From Roseovarius sp. ZX-A-9 (GTDB lineage: Bacteria > Pseudomonadota > Alphaproteobacteria > Rhodobacterales > Rhodobacteraceae), in assembly GCF_028369135.1 (NCBI RefSeq), contig NZ_JAPWHW010000008.1:1-64000 (forward strand): DNA of 64,000 nt, written 5' to 3'. Shown here in pieces: positions 45,207 to 53,993 of the stretch (positions are counted from its first letter, which is position 1; each line of letters opens with the position of its first letter). A program made the translations under genes and the position numbers. The notes under the pieces are model-generated. The model was given only the letters and a program-made list of their open reading frames with translations, did not search any database and had not been told where the DNA came from.

Positions 45207-45872
45207 CTACCAACGTGCGGGCGCCGCCAGCAACGCGTCGGCCACCAATGTCAAATGCACCCGTGGCACCATCACCAGCATCTTGGGCGCTGTCAGCGAC
45301 AGATGCACCGCACCCTTGGCCCGGTTTGACGTGCCGATCTGCCCGTCGGGGGCAAAGTTCAGCCCCGCGATCGGCCATGTCAGCCCGTCCGACACGCCTT
45401 CGACCGCGCCCATGGGAAACAGCGAGACAGGACAATCCTTGGGCAGGTCCAGCTTCAGGCTGGGCGGGCACAAGAAGACCAGATCATCGCTGCCGACCAG
45501 CAGGCAGCGGTGGTGAGGGTGGCAGACCAGCGTGTTGCACGCCGCCAGTTGATGATCCAGCCGCGCGCCACTGAACCCCAGACCAACGATCAGCGGGGCC
45601 TCGATATTTCGCAGACATTTGTCGAAATCACTGCTATCCTGCTCGGCGATCGGATGCAGACGCTCTGCCGGGATGCGTGTCCGGGCGTCGGCGCTGATGG
45701 AATCGAAATCGCCGATCACGGCCTCCGGCATCACGCCCTGTGCCAGCGCGGTATCGGCCCCGCCATCAGCGGCCACGACCCAAGGCGCGATCGCTTGCGC
45801 GGCCGTAAGATCGGCATAAGCCACGTTTGCACCGCCAATCAGTGTGACTGGCCCTGAATCGTGAACAATCAT
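45207..45872 (-). CDS. Thiamine pyrophosphokinase
   Basis: A 221-residue enzyme that converts thiamine and ATP to thiamine diphosphate. Diagnostic segments are VVAADGGADTAL, VIGDFDSIS, the QDSSDFDKCLRNIE acidic motif and GFSGARLDHQLA. ATG 45872 has an AGGAG site, while an extension to 45896 lacks one. It is a single gene, convergent with the DMT exporter. No TPP riboswitch is recognisable in the short upstream region. Confidence 0.9.
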   Translation of the reverse strand: MIVHDSGPVTLIGGANVAYADLTAAQAIAPWVVAADGGADTALAQGVMPEAVIGDFDSISADARTRIPAERLHPIAEQDSSDFDKCLRNIEAPLIVGLGFSGARLDHQLAACNTLVCHPHHRCLLVGSDDLVFLCPPSLKLDLPKDCPVSLFPMGAVEGVSDGLTWPIAGLNFAPDGQIGTSNRAKGAVHLSLTAPKMLVMVPRVHLTLVADALLAAPARW

Positions 45873-46020
45873 TCTAAAATTCTCCTGATTACCCACTATT
45901 TAGGAAACAGACCACATTCTCGACACGAAATGATACGGTAAACATCCCAGATTCGGACGTCTTTCGACGCGGCAAACATGGTACATAATGTCATTGCAGG
46001 CAAAGCAAGGCGAGCACCCA

Positions 46021-48456
46021 ATGGTTAGTACCAGTAAGATACTTACAGTCTCCTATGGCACTTTTTCGTGCACCCTCGAAGGATTCGATGACTCTTTCGA
46101 TACAATGAAGGCAATTGCCGAATATTTTCGTGACTTGGCGGCCGACGACCGTTACTTCGGGGCGGAACCGCCGACACCCGATGCCGAAATGCTGGCTCGG
46201 ATTGCCGAGCGCGAGATCGCGCGGCGGGTCGAGGCGCATGACGACAACGGTCAGATTGTGCTCCGCACGGGCGCTGCCACCGCCCTGACCGATGCGGCTG
46301 CCACAGCAGCCCACTCTGCCGTGTCTTCTGCTCGGGACACGGCAGAGGCGCCTGCCGCCGCGGCCCCTGCGGCTGAAAGCGCCGTGAGTCCGGCCCGCGC
46401 CCAAGCCCCTGCATCGCCCGCCACGCAAAACACAGCCGAAGCCGATATTGCCGACACCTCGGGCGCCGACATGTATCAGGCGGCCGAAACGGTCACGCCT
46501 GCCCCGGTCCAGGAGGCGGAAAGCGTCGCGGACAAGCTGCGCCGCATCCGCGCCGTCGCCGCGCCGGCCAGCACCCGGTACGATGACACCTACACCGAGG
46601 ACGAACATGCGCAGGATTTCCTGGGCAGCACGGCCGAGGACCTGAATGCCGCGCTCGAGATGGACGACGCCAACGAACCCATCGACGCCCTGCCCGCCAG
46701 CGATGCCTATGAAGGCGAGCAAGACATTCCGGCGCAGTTGATCGTTGACGCACTCCCTGACGCGGACGAAGAGGATGCCGCCCTTGAGGCCGCTGCCAGC
46801 AAAGCGACCGAAGAGGCATCTGCCGCCGCCGAAATGCCTGAAATGCCCGACACCGCCGCCGATCAGGAAGCCGCCCCGACACCGGGTGACGACGTCGAAG
46901 ATCAGGCAACGGTCGACGCACTGCAGGACGATGACGCGGAAGATGAAGATGCCGTTGCATCCGACGCAGCGGAGATTGCAGAAGCGGAGAGCCTGCAGGC
47001 AGATGACGATGTCGCCACAGCCAAGGCCTCGGAAGACAGCGACGACGACGAAACTCTGGAATCGCTTTTCGTCGAGGCAGAGGAGCCCGCGGATGAAGCG
47101 CTGGCGGATGAAGACGCTGTTGCAGAAGTTGAGGTTGAAGAAGAACAGGACGACAGCGATGCCGAGATGCTGGAAACGCTTCTCGACACCGCAGATGAGC
47201 CCGCCCTTGAAGACACCGATTTCGCAGATGACAGCGCTGAAGACGTTATCGACGACGAGGACTCGCTCGACAGTGAAGATGCGCCCGTTGACGGGGTCGA
47301 AATCGAACTGGCCACTGAAGACACTCTGGCTCAGTTGATGGCTGACGCCCTGCGCGATGACTCCCCCGTCCCCGCCCCGGCAGAACACAGCAAGGACGAG
47401 AGCGCCGAGGCGGAATCCTCCCCGGCAGAGCCGCCGCTCGCCGCGCGCGTGATCAAGGTCAAGCGCAGCGAAATCGACGACGCGATCGCTGATGGCACCT
47501 TCGTGGAAGTGCAGCACGACGGCGCCACATCGTCCGAATCGGACGACGACATCGGCCTGTCCGATCTTTCGCCGCTCAGTGACGAGGACGAGGCAGAACT
47601 GCGGAACGAGTTGGCCGCCGTCGAGGCCGAGCTGCAACAGGCCCGCGGCGCCGCCCAGCCCGGGAGCGCCGACGAGGCCGAGCAGAAGCGCGGCAAGCGT
47701 CTGGCACCGTTGGAAGCCGATGATCAGGCGCCGCGCATGTTCGACGAGGCGGCAACCCAACTGGAAGAGCCGGAATCGCACGAACGCCGCAACGCGATCC
47801 AGCATCTGCGCGCCGCTGTCGCCGCCACCAAGGCCGAACGCAGTGCCGGTGGAGAGATGCACGAAGACGTGGATGACAAGCCTTACCGTCTTGATCTGGA
47901 AAGCGCCGTGCGCCCGCGCCGCCCACAAGCCGTCATCGGCAGCGGCGAGCGGCTGGCCCGTTCCGAGCGGCCAAACCGCGAGCGCCCGAACCCGCTGAAG
48001 CTGGTGGCCGAGCAGCGGATCGACACGCCCCCGTCCGAACCGATTCGCCCGCGCCGCATCAGTCGCGCCGATCTGGGCACAAGCCCTCGCCGCGACGCCG
48101 CCAGGGCCGAAGCCCGCAAACCGGACGACGCGGAAAAGCCCGCGCCCACAGCACCGGCGGCAAAGGATGCCGGTGGCTTCACAGGTTTCGCCGAAGAGAT
48201 GGGGGCCCGCGACCTTCCCGACCTGCTCGAAGCGGCAGCGGCCTACATGTCCGATGTCGAAGGACAGCCCGAATTTTCGCGCCCGATGCTGATGCACAAG
48301 CTGAAAGAAGTCAGTGCCGCTGACTTCTCGCGCGAAGAAGGGTTGCGGTCTTTCGGCAAGCTGCTGCGCGACGGCAAGTTGCAGAAACTCAAGGGCGGCC
48401 GGTTCACCGTGACCGACGCAACCGATTTCCGGCCCCGGTCGCGCGCGGCCGGCTGA
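46021..48456 (+). CDS. Large acidic protein of unknown function
   Basis: An 811-residue protein I cannot place in a characterised family. Residues 1 to about 85 look folded (ILTVSYGTFSCTLEGFDDSFDTMK) and contain a motif-like EIARRVEAHDD. Residues about 90-470 are Ala/Asp/Glu-rich and probably disordered, with local runs of acidic residues. A conserved-looking VIKVKRSEIDDAIADGTFVEV follows at about 475. The C-terminal 90 residues (YMSDVEGQPEFSRPMLMHKL ... GGRFTVTD) look like a small helical or winged domain. There is no signal peptide or membrane helix. Start 46021 is favoured over 45988, which has no ribosome site. Confidence 0.75.
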   Translation: MVSTSKILTVSYGTFSCTLEGFDDSFDTMKAIAEYFRDLAADDRYFGAEPPTPDAEMLARIAEREIARRVEAHDDNGQIVLRTGAATALTDAAATAAHSAVSSARDTAEAPAAAAPAAESAVSPARAQAPASPATQNTAEADIADTSGADMYQAAETVTPAPVQEAESVADKLRRIRAVAAPASTRYDDTYTEDEHAQDFLGSTAEDLNAALEMDDANEPIDALPASDAYEGEQDIPAQLIVDALPDADEEDAALEAAASKATEEASAAAEMPEMPDTAADQEAAPTPGDDVEDQATVDALQDDDAEDEDAVASDAAEIAEAESLQADDDVATAKASEDSDDDETLESLFVEAEEPADEALADEDAVAEVEVEEEQDDSDAEMLETLLDTADEPALEDTDFADDSAEDVIDDEDSLDSEDAPVDGVEIELATEDTLAQLMADALRDDSPVPAPAEHSKDESAEAESSPAEPPLAARVIKVKRSEIDDAIADGTFVEVQHDGATSSESDDDIGLSDLSPLSDEDEAELRNELAAVEAELQQARGAAQPGSADEAEQKRGKRLAPLEADDQAPRMFDEAATQLEEPESHERRNAIQHLRAAVAATKAERSAGGEMHEDVDDKPYRLDLESAVRPRRPQAVIGSGERLARSERPNRERPNPLKLVAEQRIDTPPSEPIRPRRISRADLGTSPRRDAARAEARKPDDAEKPAPTAPAAKDAGGFTGFAEEMGARDLPDLLEAAAAYMSDVEGQPEFSRPMLMHKLKEVSAADFSREEGLRSFGKLLRDGKLQKLKGGRFTVTDATDFRPRSRAAG

Positions 48457-48490
48457 TTTTTCCCCAGGTCCGATTGCAAGACCTCACCTT

Positions 48491-48530
48491 CCCCTGCCCG
48501 GCACCGCGTGCCCGGCGGGGGTTTCTTTTT
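48491..48530 (+). terminator. Terminator after the acidic protein gene
   Basis: A GC-rich hairpin (CCCCTGCCCGGCAC pairing imperfectly with GTGCCCGGCGGGG) is followed by TTTCTTTTT. It separates the acidic-protein gene from the tmRNA promoter. Confidence 0.65.
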
Positions 48531-48539
48531 CTACCCCCT

Positions 48540-48567
48540 TTGCAACTGCGAAGAGGACGCCTATATT
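48540..48567 (+). promoter_or_regulatory. Probable promoter of the tmRNA gene
   Basis: TTGCAA (48540-48545) and TATATT (48562-48567) are separated by 16 bases, a good sigma-70-like pair. Transcription would start near 48574, just before the acceptor half of the tmRNA. Confidence 0.55.
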
Positions 48568-48573
48568 CATCTT

Positions 48574-48886
48574 GTCCCCTCGGGGACTATGGACATAAAC
48601 GCGCTCGTAATAAGCGGATCGGACCCGGGGGCGGTACCCGGCGACTCCACCAATATCCCTTCATTTGGGGGACAATGGGGTCGAAACAGGATCGACGAAC
48701 GTCTAAAGGGGTTATGCTTTGTCTCGGCTGTCTGCCACCGTTATCGGCGAAACAAGTACAATTGCAAATGACAATCGTGCTCCAGTAGCGATGGCCGCGT
48801 AAGCGGTCGGAGAGACTGAAACTTAAGTCCTTGCGCCTAGCCGCGTAAGGCGGGGTTCGCAGGCACCTGGCAACAGAAGCCTGCAC
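48574..48886 (+). ncRNA. ssrA: Transfer-messenger RNA, circularly permuted two-piece form
   Basis: This RNA rescues stalled ribosomes and adds a degradation tag. The acceptor half comes first and ends in CGACTCCACCA (48642-48652). A 24-base loop follows, which would be removed, and the coding half then starts with GGGGTCG (48677-48683), which pairs with CGACTCC to form the 7-bp acceptor stem of the tRNA-like domain. The stretch GGTCGAAACAGGATCGACG matches the conserved tmRNA 5' end. The tag frame opens at GCA 48764. GCAGGC (48859-48864) and GCCTGC (48879-48884), with CCCCC and TTTT after them, close the gene. This permuted order is the alphaproteobacterial form. The exact processed ends are estimates. 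Confidence 0.93.
48764..48802 (+). other. tmRNA proteolysis-tag reading frame (ANDNRAPVAMAA)
   Basis: The resume codon GCA at 48764 opens a 12-residue frame, Ala-Asn-Asp-Asn-Arg-Ala-Pro-Val-Ala-Met-Ala-Ala, ended by TAA at 48800. The AND(N) start and the small hydrophobic A-A end are the SspB- and ClpX-recognised parts of known alphaproteobacterial tags. Confidence 0.92.
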
Positions 48887-49085
48887 TTTCCCCCTTTTCC
48901 GATAGCACTGGCGGTTTTTTGCCAGTTGCCGCGATCAGCCCGCATGCTCCATGGCCTTAGCGGCAAGCCGGATGTAACCCCGCGCCGAGCCAACAAACAG
49001 CACGCTGTCACCGGGATTTTCTTTTGTTTCACCCTGCTTGACGCTAGGGTCAACCGATACCGTATCCAATTCAGGGGTTTGGCTT

Positions 49086-49511
49086 ATGTCCAACCGAAAA
49101 TTAGTGGAAACCTGGTTTCGCCGCGTCTGGGAAGAAGAGGACCTTAGCGCCATTGACGAGATGATGGCGTCTCCTGCCGACACGCACGGATTGGGCGGGT
49201 TGACCATGATCGGCCCCGACGACTTCAAACAATTCGCCGAGGCACTGCTGGGTCAGATCGGCAACGTCAGCACCAAGATCGAGCGTTTCATGGAAGACGG
49301 CGAGTGGTTCCACGCATTGATCGGGATCACGGCCACTGGCGCCCAGAGCGGCACTCCCATCGGCTTCACCGGCCAGACCACGGGAAAGATCGTCAATGGA
49401 AAGTTCGAGTCGAACTATAACCATTTCGACTTCATGACGATGTACGAACAATTAGGACATTTGCCGCAAAATACCATGGATTGCTGCCTTTCGGGGCGCA
49501 GTCTGGGCTGA
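49086..49511 (+). CDS. NTF2/SnoaL-like small protein
   Basis: A 141-residue single-domain protein with the SnoaL-like ester-cyclase pattern: an N-terminal helix NRKLVETWFRRVWEEEDLSAIDEMM, then GPDDFKQFAEALLGQIG, and strands around WFHALIGITATGAQSG and KIVNGKFESNYNHFDFMTMYEQLG. Such domains bind small polar ligands, and here neither catalytic residues nor substrate can be named. ATG 49086 fits the domain start. It stands alone between the tmRNA gene and the chromate genes. Confidence 0.75.
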   Translation: MSNRKLVETWFRRVWEEEDLSAIDEMMASPADTHGLGGLTMIGPDDFKQFAEALLGQIGNVSTKIERFMEDGEWFHALIGITATGAQSGTPIGFTGQTTGKIVNGKFESNYNHFDFMTMYEQLGHLPQNTMDCCLSGRSLG

Positions 49512-49540
49512 GTGGAGCAATCGTGGTGGCAAAGCGTTGA

Positions 49541-49595
49541 TTGACATTTTACCTGATTTCGAACACGTAAACGACTGTGGGGCGTACTACGCCCC
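49541..49595 (+). promoter_or_regulatory. Putative promoter and palindrome before the rhodanese-ChrB gene
   Basis: A consensus-like -35 TTGACA lies at 49541-49546, though no convincing -10 follows at normal spacing. A tight perfect palindrome GGGGCGT/ACGCCCC with a 3-base centre occupies 49579-49595. It could be an operator for a metal- or chromate-responsive regulator, but none is encoded nearby. Confidence 0.35.
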
Positions 49596-49648
49596 CGAGT
49601 GGCCTTGGCCCGAAGTCGCATCCACTGCCACAGTCAGAGGATGCAAAC

Positions 49649-50458
49649 TTGTCTAGTCCAAATGAAATCACTCCCGGCCATCTCAGGCGCCTGATTGGCA
49701 CGCCCGTCTGCCCGGTGGTCGTCGATGTCTGCACGGACGAAGATTTTGCACAGGATCCCCGCCTGATCCCCGGCGCGATCCGCCACCGGCACACCGACAT
49801 GAACGGGCTGATCGAGCGGCTGCAGGGACGGGCTTCGGTGATCGTCTGCCAGAAGGGTTGCAAGCTGAGCCAGGGGGTCGTCAGCTGGCTGCAATCCAAC
49901 GGTGCCACCTCCGAATACCTCACGGGCGGCGTGATGGCTTGGCGCGACGCGGGGATGCCCTTGGTGCCAGTCGCCACGATCCCCAGCAATGCGGATGGAA
50001 CAACCGTATGGATCACCCCGACCCGGCCAAAGATCGACCGCATCGCCTGCCCGTGGTTGATTCGGCGCTTTGTCGACCGCGAGGCCAAGTTCCTGTTCGT
50101 TTCAGGGTCAGAGGTGGAGAACGCCGCAGAGCAATTCGGGGCCACGCCATTCGACGTGGAAGGCGTGCATTTCGGCCATCGCGGTGATCGCTGTACCTTT
50201 GACACCATGCTGGATGAATTCGAGCTGAAATGTCCGGCGCTGGGGCGGCTCGCACTGGCGGTGCGCGCGGCCGACACCAACCGGCATGACCTGCATCCCG
50301 TCGCCCCCGGCCTGCTGGCGATCTCGGTGGGCCTGTCGCGCCAATACAGCGACGACCAGCAACAGCTGGCAGCGGGCATGGCGCTTTACGACGGGCTCTT
50401 TCGCTGGGCGCGTGACGGGGCCGAAGAAGGCCATGACTGGCCGCACGAACCGGCCTGA
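49649..50458 (+). CDS. Rhodanese fused to chromate-resistance ChrB domain
   Basis: A 269-residue fusion if translation starts at TTG 49649, which has an AGAGGATG ribosome site. GTG 49577 would add 24 residues without such a site. Residues about 8-110 are a rhodanese domain with active cysteine in VIVCQKGCKLSQGV. Residues about 118-265 are a ChrB C-terminal domain (WITPTRPKIDRIACPWLIRRFVDREAKFLFV, DVEGVHFGHRGDRCTFD, LHPVAPGLLAISVGLSR). ChrB is associated with chromate sensing or reduction. It lies 4 bases before chrA. Confidence 0.85.
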   Translation: MSSPNEITPGHLRRLIGTPVCPVVVDVCTDEDFAQDPRLIPGAIRHRHTDMNGLIERLQGRASVIVCQKGCKLSQGVVSWLQSNGATSEYLTGGVMAWRDAGMPLVPVATIPSNADGTTVWITPTRPKIDRIACPWLIRRFVDREAKFLFVSGSEVENAAEQFGATPFDVEGVHFGHRGDRCTFDTMLDEFELKCPALGRLALAVRAADTNRHDLHPVAPGLLAISVGLSRQYSDDQQQLAAGMALYDGLFRWARDGAEEGHDWPHEPA

Positions 50459-50462
50459 ACGA

Positions 50463-51719
50463 ATGCAACATGACAACGTGACGTTGGCAGAGTTCCTGCG
50501 CAGCTTTGGCCGTATCGGCCTGCTGTCCTTTGGCGGGCCGGCAGCACAGATCTCGCTGATGCACGAGGAGCTGGTGGAACGGCGTGGCTGGCTGACCGAG
50601 CCGCAGTTTCTCGGCGCGCTCAGTTTTTGCATGTTGCTGCCCGGACCCGAGGCGATGCAGCTGTCCACCTATGCCGGCTGGCGGCTACGCGGCACGCCCG
50701 GTGGCCTGATTGCCGGGTTGCTCTTTGTGCTGCCCGGCGCGGCAGTAATCTTGGCCCTGGCATTGGCCTATGCCAGCTACGGGCAGTTGCCACTGGTGCA
50801 GGCGGCATTTCTGGGGATCAAGGCGGCGGTGATCGTGATCGTGCTGCGCGCGCTCTGGTCACTGTCGCGCAAGGCGCTGAAGACCGGCGCACATTGGGGT
50901 CTGGCAGGTCTGAGTTTCGCCCTGATGTTCTTTGCTTCGGCTCCGTTCCCGCTATTGATCATGGCCGCCGCGTTCTGGGGCTACATGACAACCCGCAGCG
51001 CAGGTGATGCCGAGACAGCGCCACCGCCTGCCCTGCCCGCCACAAGAACGCTGCGCACAGTCTTGCTCTGGTCCGCAATCTGGGCCGCGCCTGTCGCGCT
51101 GGCCTATGCCAACGATCCGGCGTTTCTGGGGGAGATAGCGCTTTTCTTCAGCAAGCTGGCGGTGGTGACCTTTGGCGGCGCCTATGCTGTGCTGGCCTAC
51201 ATGACGCAGGCGGTGGTCGAAACCCATGGCTGGATCGACACTGCCCAGATGATCGACGCGCTCGGCCTCGCCGAAACGACGCCCGGCCCGCTGATCCTCG
51301 TCACCGAATTTGTCGGCCTGTTGGCGGGCTATGCCCAGGGCGGGCTGCCGCTGGCGCTGATGGCGGGCGCGTTGACGCTCTGGGTGACTTTCGTGCCCTG
51401 TTTCCTGTGGATCTTTGCCGGGGCGCCCTATGTCGAATGGCTGCTCGGCCAGCCCCGGCTGAAAGGCGCGCTCGCGGCGATCTCGGCGGCGGTGGTCGGC
51501 GTGATCTTGAACCTGTCGGTGTGGTTCGCCCTGCATGTGCTGTTTGGCCGGGTCATCAAAACGGATTTCGGCGCGGCGCCGGTAGTCGACAGCTTCTCGC
51601 CCGTGGCCCTTGGCCTTGTGACGCTCGCATTCGTCCTGATGCTGGTGCTGCGCCTGCCGATGATGGCCGCGTTGGCGCTGATTGCAGCAGCGGGCGGAAT
51701 GGTGCATGTGTTGCCCTGA
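50463..51719 (+). CDS. chrA: Chromate efflux transporter, long-chain type
   Basis: A 418-residue inner-membrane protein with two homologous CHR domains. The first opens with FLRSFGRIGLLSFGGPAAQISLMHEE and has LPGPEAMQLSTYAGWRLRG. The second has FFSKLAVVTFGGAYAVLAYMTQ and AETTPGPLILVTEFVGLLAGY. These PGP and FGG motifs are the ChrA signature. It exports chromate and is co-transcribed with the rhodanese-ChrB gene. In a marine bacterium its natural load may be another oxyanion. Confidence 0.92.
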   Translation: MQHDNVTLAEFLRSFGRIGLLSFGGPAAQISLMHEELVERRGWLTEPQFLGALSFCMLLPGPEAMQLSTYAGWRLRGTPGGLIAGLLFVLPGAAVILALALAYASYGQLPLVQAAFLGIKAAVIVIVLRALWSLSRKALKTGAHWGLAGLSFALMFFASAPFPLLIMAAAFWGYMTTRSAGDAETAPPPALPATRTLRTVLLWSAIWAAPVALAYANDPAFLGEIALFFSKLAVVTFGGAYAVLAYMTQAVVETHGWIDTAQMIDALGLAETTPGPLILVTEFVGLLAGYAQGGLPLALMAGALTLWVTFVPCFLWIFAGAPYVEWLLGQPRLKGALAAISAAVVGVILNLSVWFALHVLFGRVIKTDFGAAPVVDSFSPVALGLVTLAFVLMLVLRLPMMAALALIAAAGGMVHVLP

Positions 51720-51788
51720 AGTGTGTGCGGCCCCCCTTTTGTTTTGCTTCGAATCCCTTATGCTGTACGCACACCTCCAGGAGAGAGT

Positions 51789-52238
51789 ATGTCTGGCACC
51801 ATTGACTATGGAAATCTGATGCATCGGGCCATGCGCGGCCTGATTCAGGAGGTTTTGAAGGAAGTCCGGGATAACGGGCTTCCGGGCGCACATCATTTCT
51901 TCATCACCTTCGACACGACCCATCCCGACGCCCGGCTGGCTGACTGGCTCAAGGAACGCTACCCGACCGAGATGACGGTGGTGATGCAGCATTGGTACGA
52001 TAACCTCGAAGTCGACGAGACAGGCTTTGGCATCACACTGAATTTTGGCGACGCGCCCGAAAACCTCTTTGTCCCCTATGACGCGATCCAGACATTCGTC
52101 GACCCGTCCGTGGAATTCGGGCTGCGGTTCGAGACACAGGAAAACGAGGACGAGGAAGAGACCGAGGTCGAAGAGGATGCGGCCCCGCCGGTCAAGCCCG
52201 ACGCCGAGATTGTCAGCCTCGACAGCTTTCGCAAATAG
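51789..52238 (+). CDS. sspB: SspB-type ClpXP specificity factor (alpha class)
   Basis: A 149-residue adaptor that delivers ssrA-tagged proteins to ClpXP. The tag-binding domain is at about 1-115 (MHRAMRGLIQEVLKEV, HHFFITFDTTHPDARL, VVMQHWYDNLEVDETGFGITLNFG, LFVPYDAIQTFVDPSVEFGL). An acidic linker follows, with a short C-terminal ClpX-binding tail (EIVSLDSFRK). A GGAG site precedes ATG 51789. The tmRNA gene encoding the matching tag is 3 kb upstream on the same strand. Confidence 0.92.
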   Translation: MSGTIDYGNLMHRAMRGLIQEVLKEVRDNGLPGAHHFFITFDTTHPDARLADWLKERYPTEMTVVMQHWYDNLEVDETGFGITLNFGDAPENLFVPYDAIQTFVDPSVEFGLRFETQENEDEEETEVEEDAAPPVKPDAEIVSLDSFRK

Positions 52239-52410
52239 GCAACTTGCCCGCCGCGTTCCCCGCGCCATAAATCAAGGCATCGTCCGCAGCACCGGGTCTG
52301 CGGTTTGCGGTCGCATAATCGCCCGTCATGCGTTGTGCCAGCACACGCCACATTGAACTTTCCGCGCCAGACGGTATGACTTGGCACAACCTTCCAAGGA
52401 GAGCCGCGAC

Positions 52411-53802
52411 ATGACCGCCACCCGCACCGAAACCGACAGCTTTGGCCCGCTCGAAGTACCCGCCGACAAATATTGGGGCGCACAGACCCAACGCTCGATC
52501 CTGAATTTCCCCATCGGCTGGGAAAAACAGCCCGTGGCCATCGTGCGCGCCCTCGGTGTGATCAAAAAAGCCTGCGCGCAGGCCAATATCGAACTGGGTA
52601 AGCTGGACGAAAAACGCGGCAATGCCATCATCGAAGCAGCGGGCGAAGTGATCGCCGGCAAGCTGGACGACAATTTCCCGCTGGTGGTCTGGCAGACCGG
52701 ATCAGGCACCCAGTCGAACATGAACGCCAACGAAGTGATCGCCAACCGCGCGATCGAGCTGCTTGGCGGCACCATCGGTTCCAAGGATCCGGTTCACCCC
52801 AATGATCACTGCAACATGGGCCAATCGTCGAATGACACTTTCCCCACCGCGATGCATATCTCGGCGGCGATGATGGCGAATGACGTCACCCTGCCCGGTC
52901 TGGAGAAGCTGCACGCGGCCCTGCAAGCCAAGGTCGATGCCTGGGGCGATATCATCAAGATCGGCCGCACCCATACGCAGGACGCCACACCGCTGACCCT
53001 GGGGCAGGAATTTTCCGGCTACGCCCATCAGGTCGCCATGGGCATCCAGCGCATCAAGGATGCTTTGGGCCGGATCTATGAACTGGCGCAGGGCGGCACC
53101 GCCGTCGGCACTGGGCTCAACACCACCAAGGGCTGGGATGTGATGGTCGCCCGCAACATGGCCGAAATCACCGGCCTGCCCTTCGTCACCGCACCAAACA
53201 AGTTCGAGGCGCTGGCCGCCCATGACGCGATGGTGGAAATCTCCGGCGCTCTGAAAACCGTGGCCGCCTCGCTCTTCAAGATCGCAAACGACATTCGCTT
53301 TCTCGGCTCCGGCCCCCGCTGCGGGCTGGGCGAGCTGATCCTGCCTGAAAATGAGCCGGGCAGCTCGATCATGCCCGGCAAGGTGAACCCGACTCAATGC
53401 GAAGCGCTCACCCAGGTTTGCGCACAAGTGATGGGCAATGACGCCGCCGTGGGCTTTGCCGGGTCACAGGGGCATTTTGAGCTGAACGTCTACAAGCCAA
53501 TGATGGCCTATAACGTATTGCAATCCATGCAACTTCTGGGCGACGCAGCTTCGACCTTTACCGACAATCTCGTTGTCGGGCTGCAAGCGGATGAAACCCG
53601 TATCGACAAGCTGATGCGCGAATCCCTGATGCTTGTCACTGCACTGGCCCCCGAAATCGGCTATGATAACGCGACCAAGGTCGCCAAGACCGCACACAAG
53701 AACGGCACAACGCTGAAGCAAGAGGCCATCACCCTGGGCTTTGTCGACGCCGAAACATTTGACCGGGTCGTAAGACCCGAAAACATGGTAGGACCAAAAT
53801 GA
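52411..53802 (+). CDS. fumC: Fumarate hydratase, class II
   Basis: A 463-residue oxygen-stable fumarase interconverting fumarate and L-malate in the TCA cycle. Signature motifs are [50 protein letters not shown] and the family hallmark [18 protein letters not shown] 52411 has an AAGGAGAG site. An upstream frame extension to 52381 is not used. Its stop overlaps the next small gene by four bases. Confidence 0.97.
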   Translation: MTATRTETDSFGPLEVPADKYWGAQTQRSILNFPIGWEKQPVAIVRALGVIKKACAQANIELGKLDEKRGNAIIEAAGEVIAGKLDDNFPLVVWQTGSGTQSNMNANEVIANRAIELLGGTIGSKDPVHPNDHCNMGQSSNDTFPTAMHISAAMMANDVTLPGLEKLHAALQAKVDAWGDIIKIGRTHTQDATPLTLGQEFSGYAHQVAMGIQRIKDALGRIYELAQGGTAVGTGLNTTKGWDVMVARNMAEITGLPFVTAPNKFEALAAHDAMVEISGALKTVAASLFKIANDIRFLGSGPRCGLGELILPENEPGSSIMPGKVNPTQCEALTQVCAQVMGNDAAVGFAGSQGHFELNVYKPMMAYNVLQSMQLLGDAASTFTDNLVVGLQADETRIDKLMRESLMLVTALAPEIGYDNATKVAKTAHKNGTTLKQEAITLGFVDAETFDRVVRPENMVGPK

Positions 53803-53975
53803 CAACTCCGCTGAACATGAACAAGGCCAGGAAAGAGCGCAACCGCGCCTCTCGCCGCGCCCGTGCAGACGAAAACGCCGTCCAGTTTGGGCAGACCAAG
53901 GCGCAAAAGGAGCTGCTGAAGGCCAAGGCACAGAAGATCTCGGAAAACCTGGACGCCAAGAAACGCGAAACCTGA
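53799..53975 (+). CDS. Small basic DUF4169-family protein
   Basis: A 58-residue, very Lys/Arg-rich protein beginning [16 protein letters not shown] and ending NLDAKKRET, coupled to fumC by an ATGA overlap. The composition suggests a helical nucleic-acid-binding or ribosome-associated peptide, but no function is established that I can state. A small ribbon-helix-helix protein follows 18 bases later, and the fumC-DUF4169-RHH order is, from memory, common in Rhodobacterales. Confidence 0.8.
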   Translation: MTTPLNMNKARKERNRASRRARADENAVQFGQTKAQKELLKAKAQKISENLDAKKRET

Positions 53976-53993
53976 CCTTGCGATGATCGCGCC

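Noticed and set aside
46745-47338. Repeated GAT/GAC/GAA-rich units that look like a tandem DNA repeat
   Set aside because: No fixed period. The repetition is in acidic amino-acid composition of the encoded disordered region, and there are no spacers as in CRISPR.
45991-48297. 768-residue open frame on the minus strand opposite the acidic-protein gene
   Set aside because: It is the mirror of GAC/GAG/GCC-rich codons. The translation is Cys/Phe/Gly-rich without domains, and the plus-strand protein has folded ends and a better start.
48642-48683. tRNA-like CCA end and T-arm-like bases suggesting a tRNA gene
   Set aside because: No anticodon arm. The partner strand lies downstream, as in a permuted tmRNA.
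48474-48788. Two plus-strand open frames of 87-104 residues
   Set aside because: They overlap the tmRNA and its promoter, so the conservation is RNA structure, not protein.
48587-48886. 99-residue minus-strand frame opposite the tmRNA
   Set aside because: Antisense of a structural RNA, no ribosome site.
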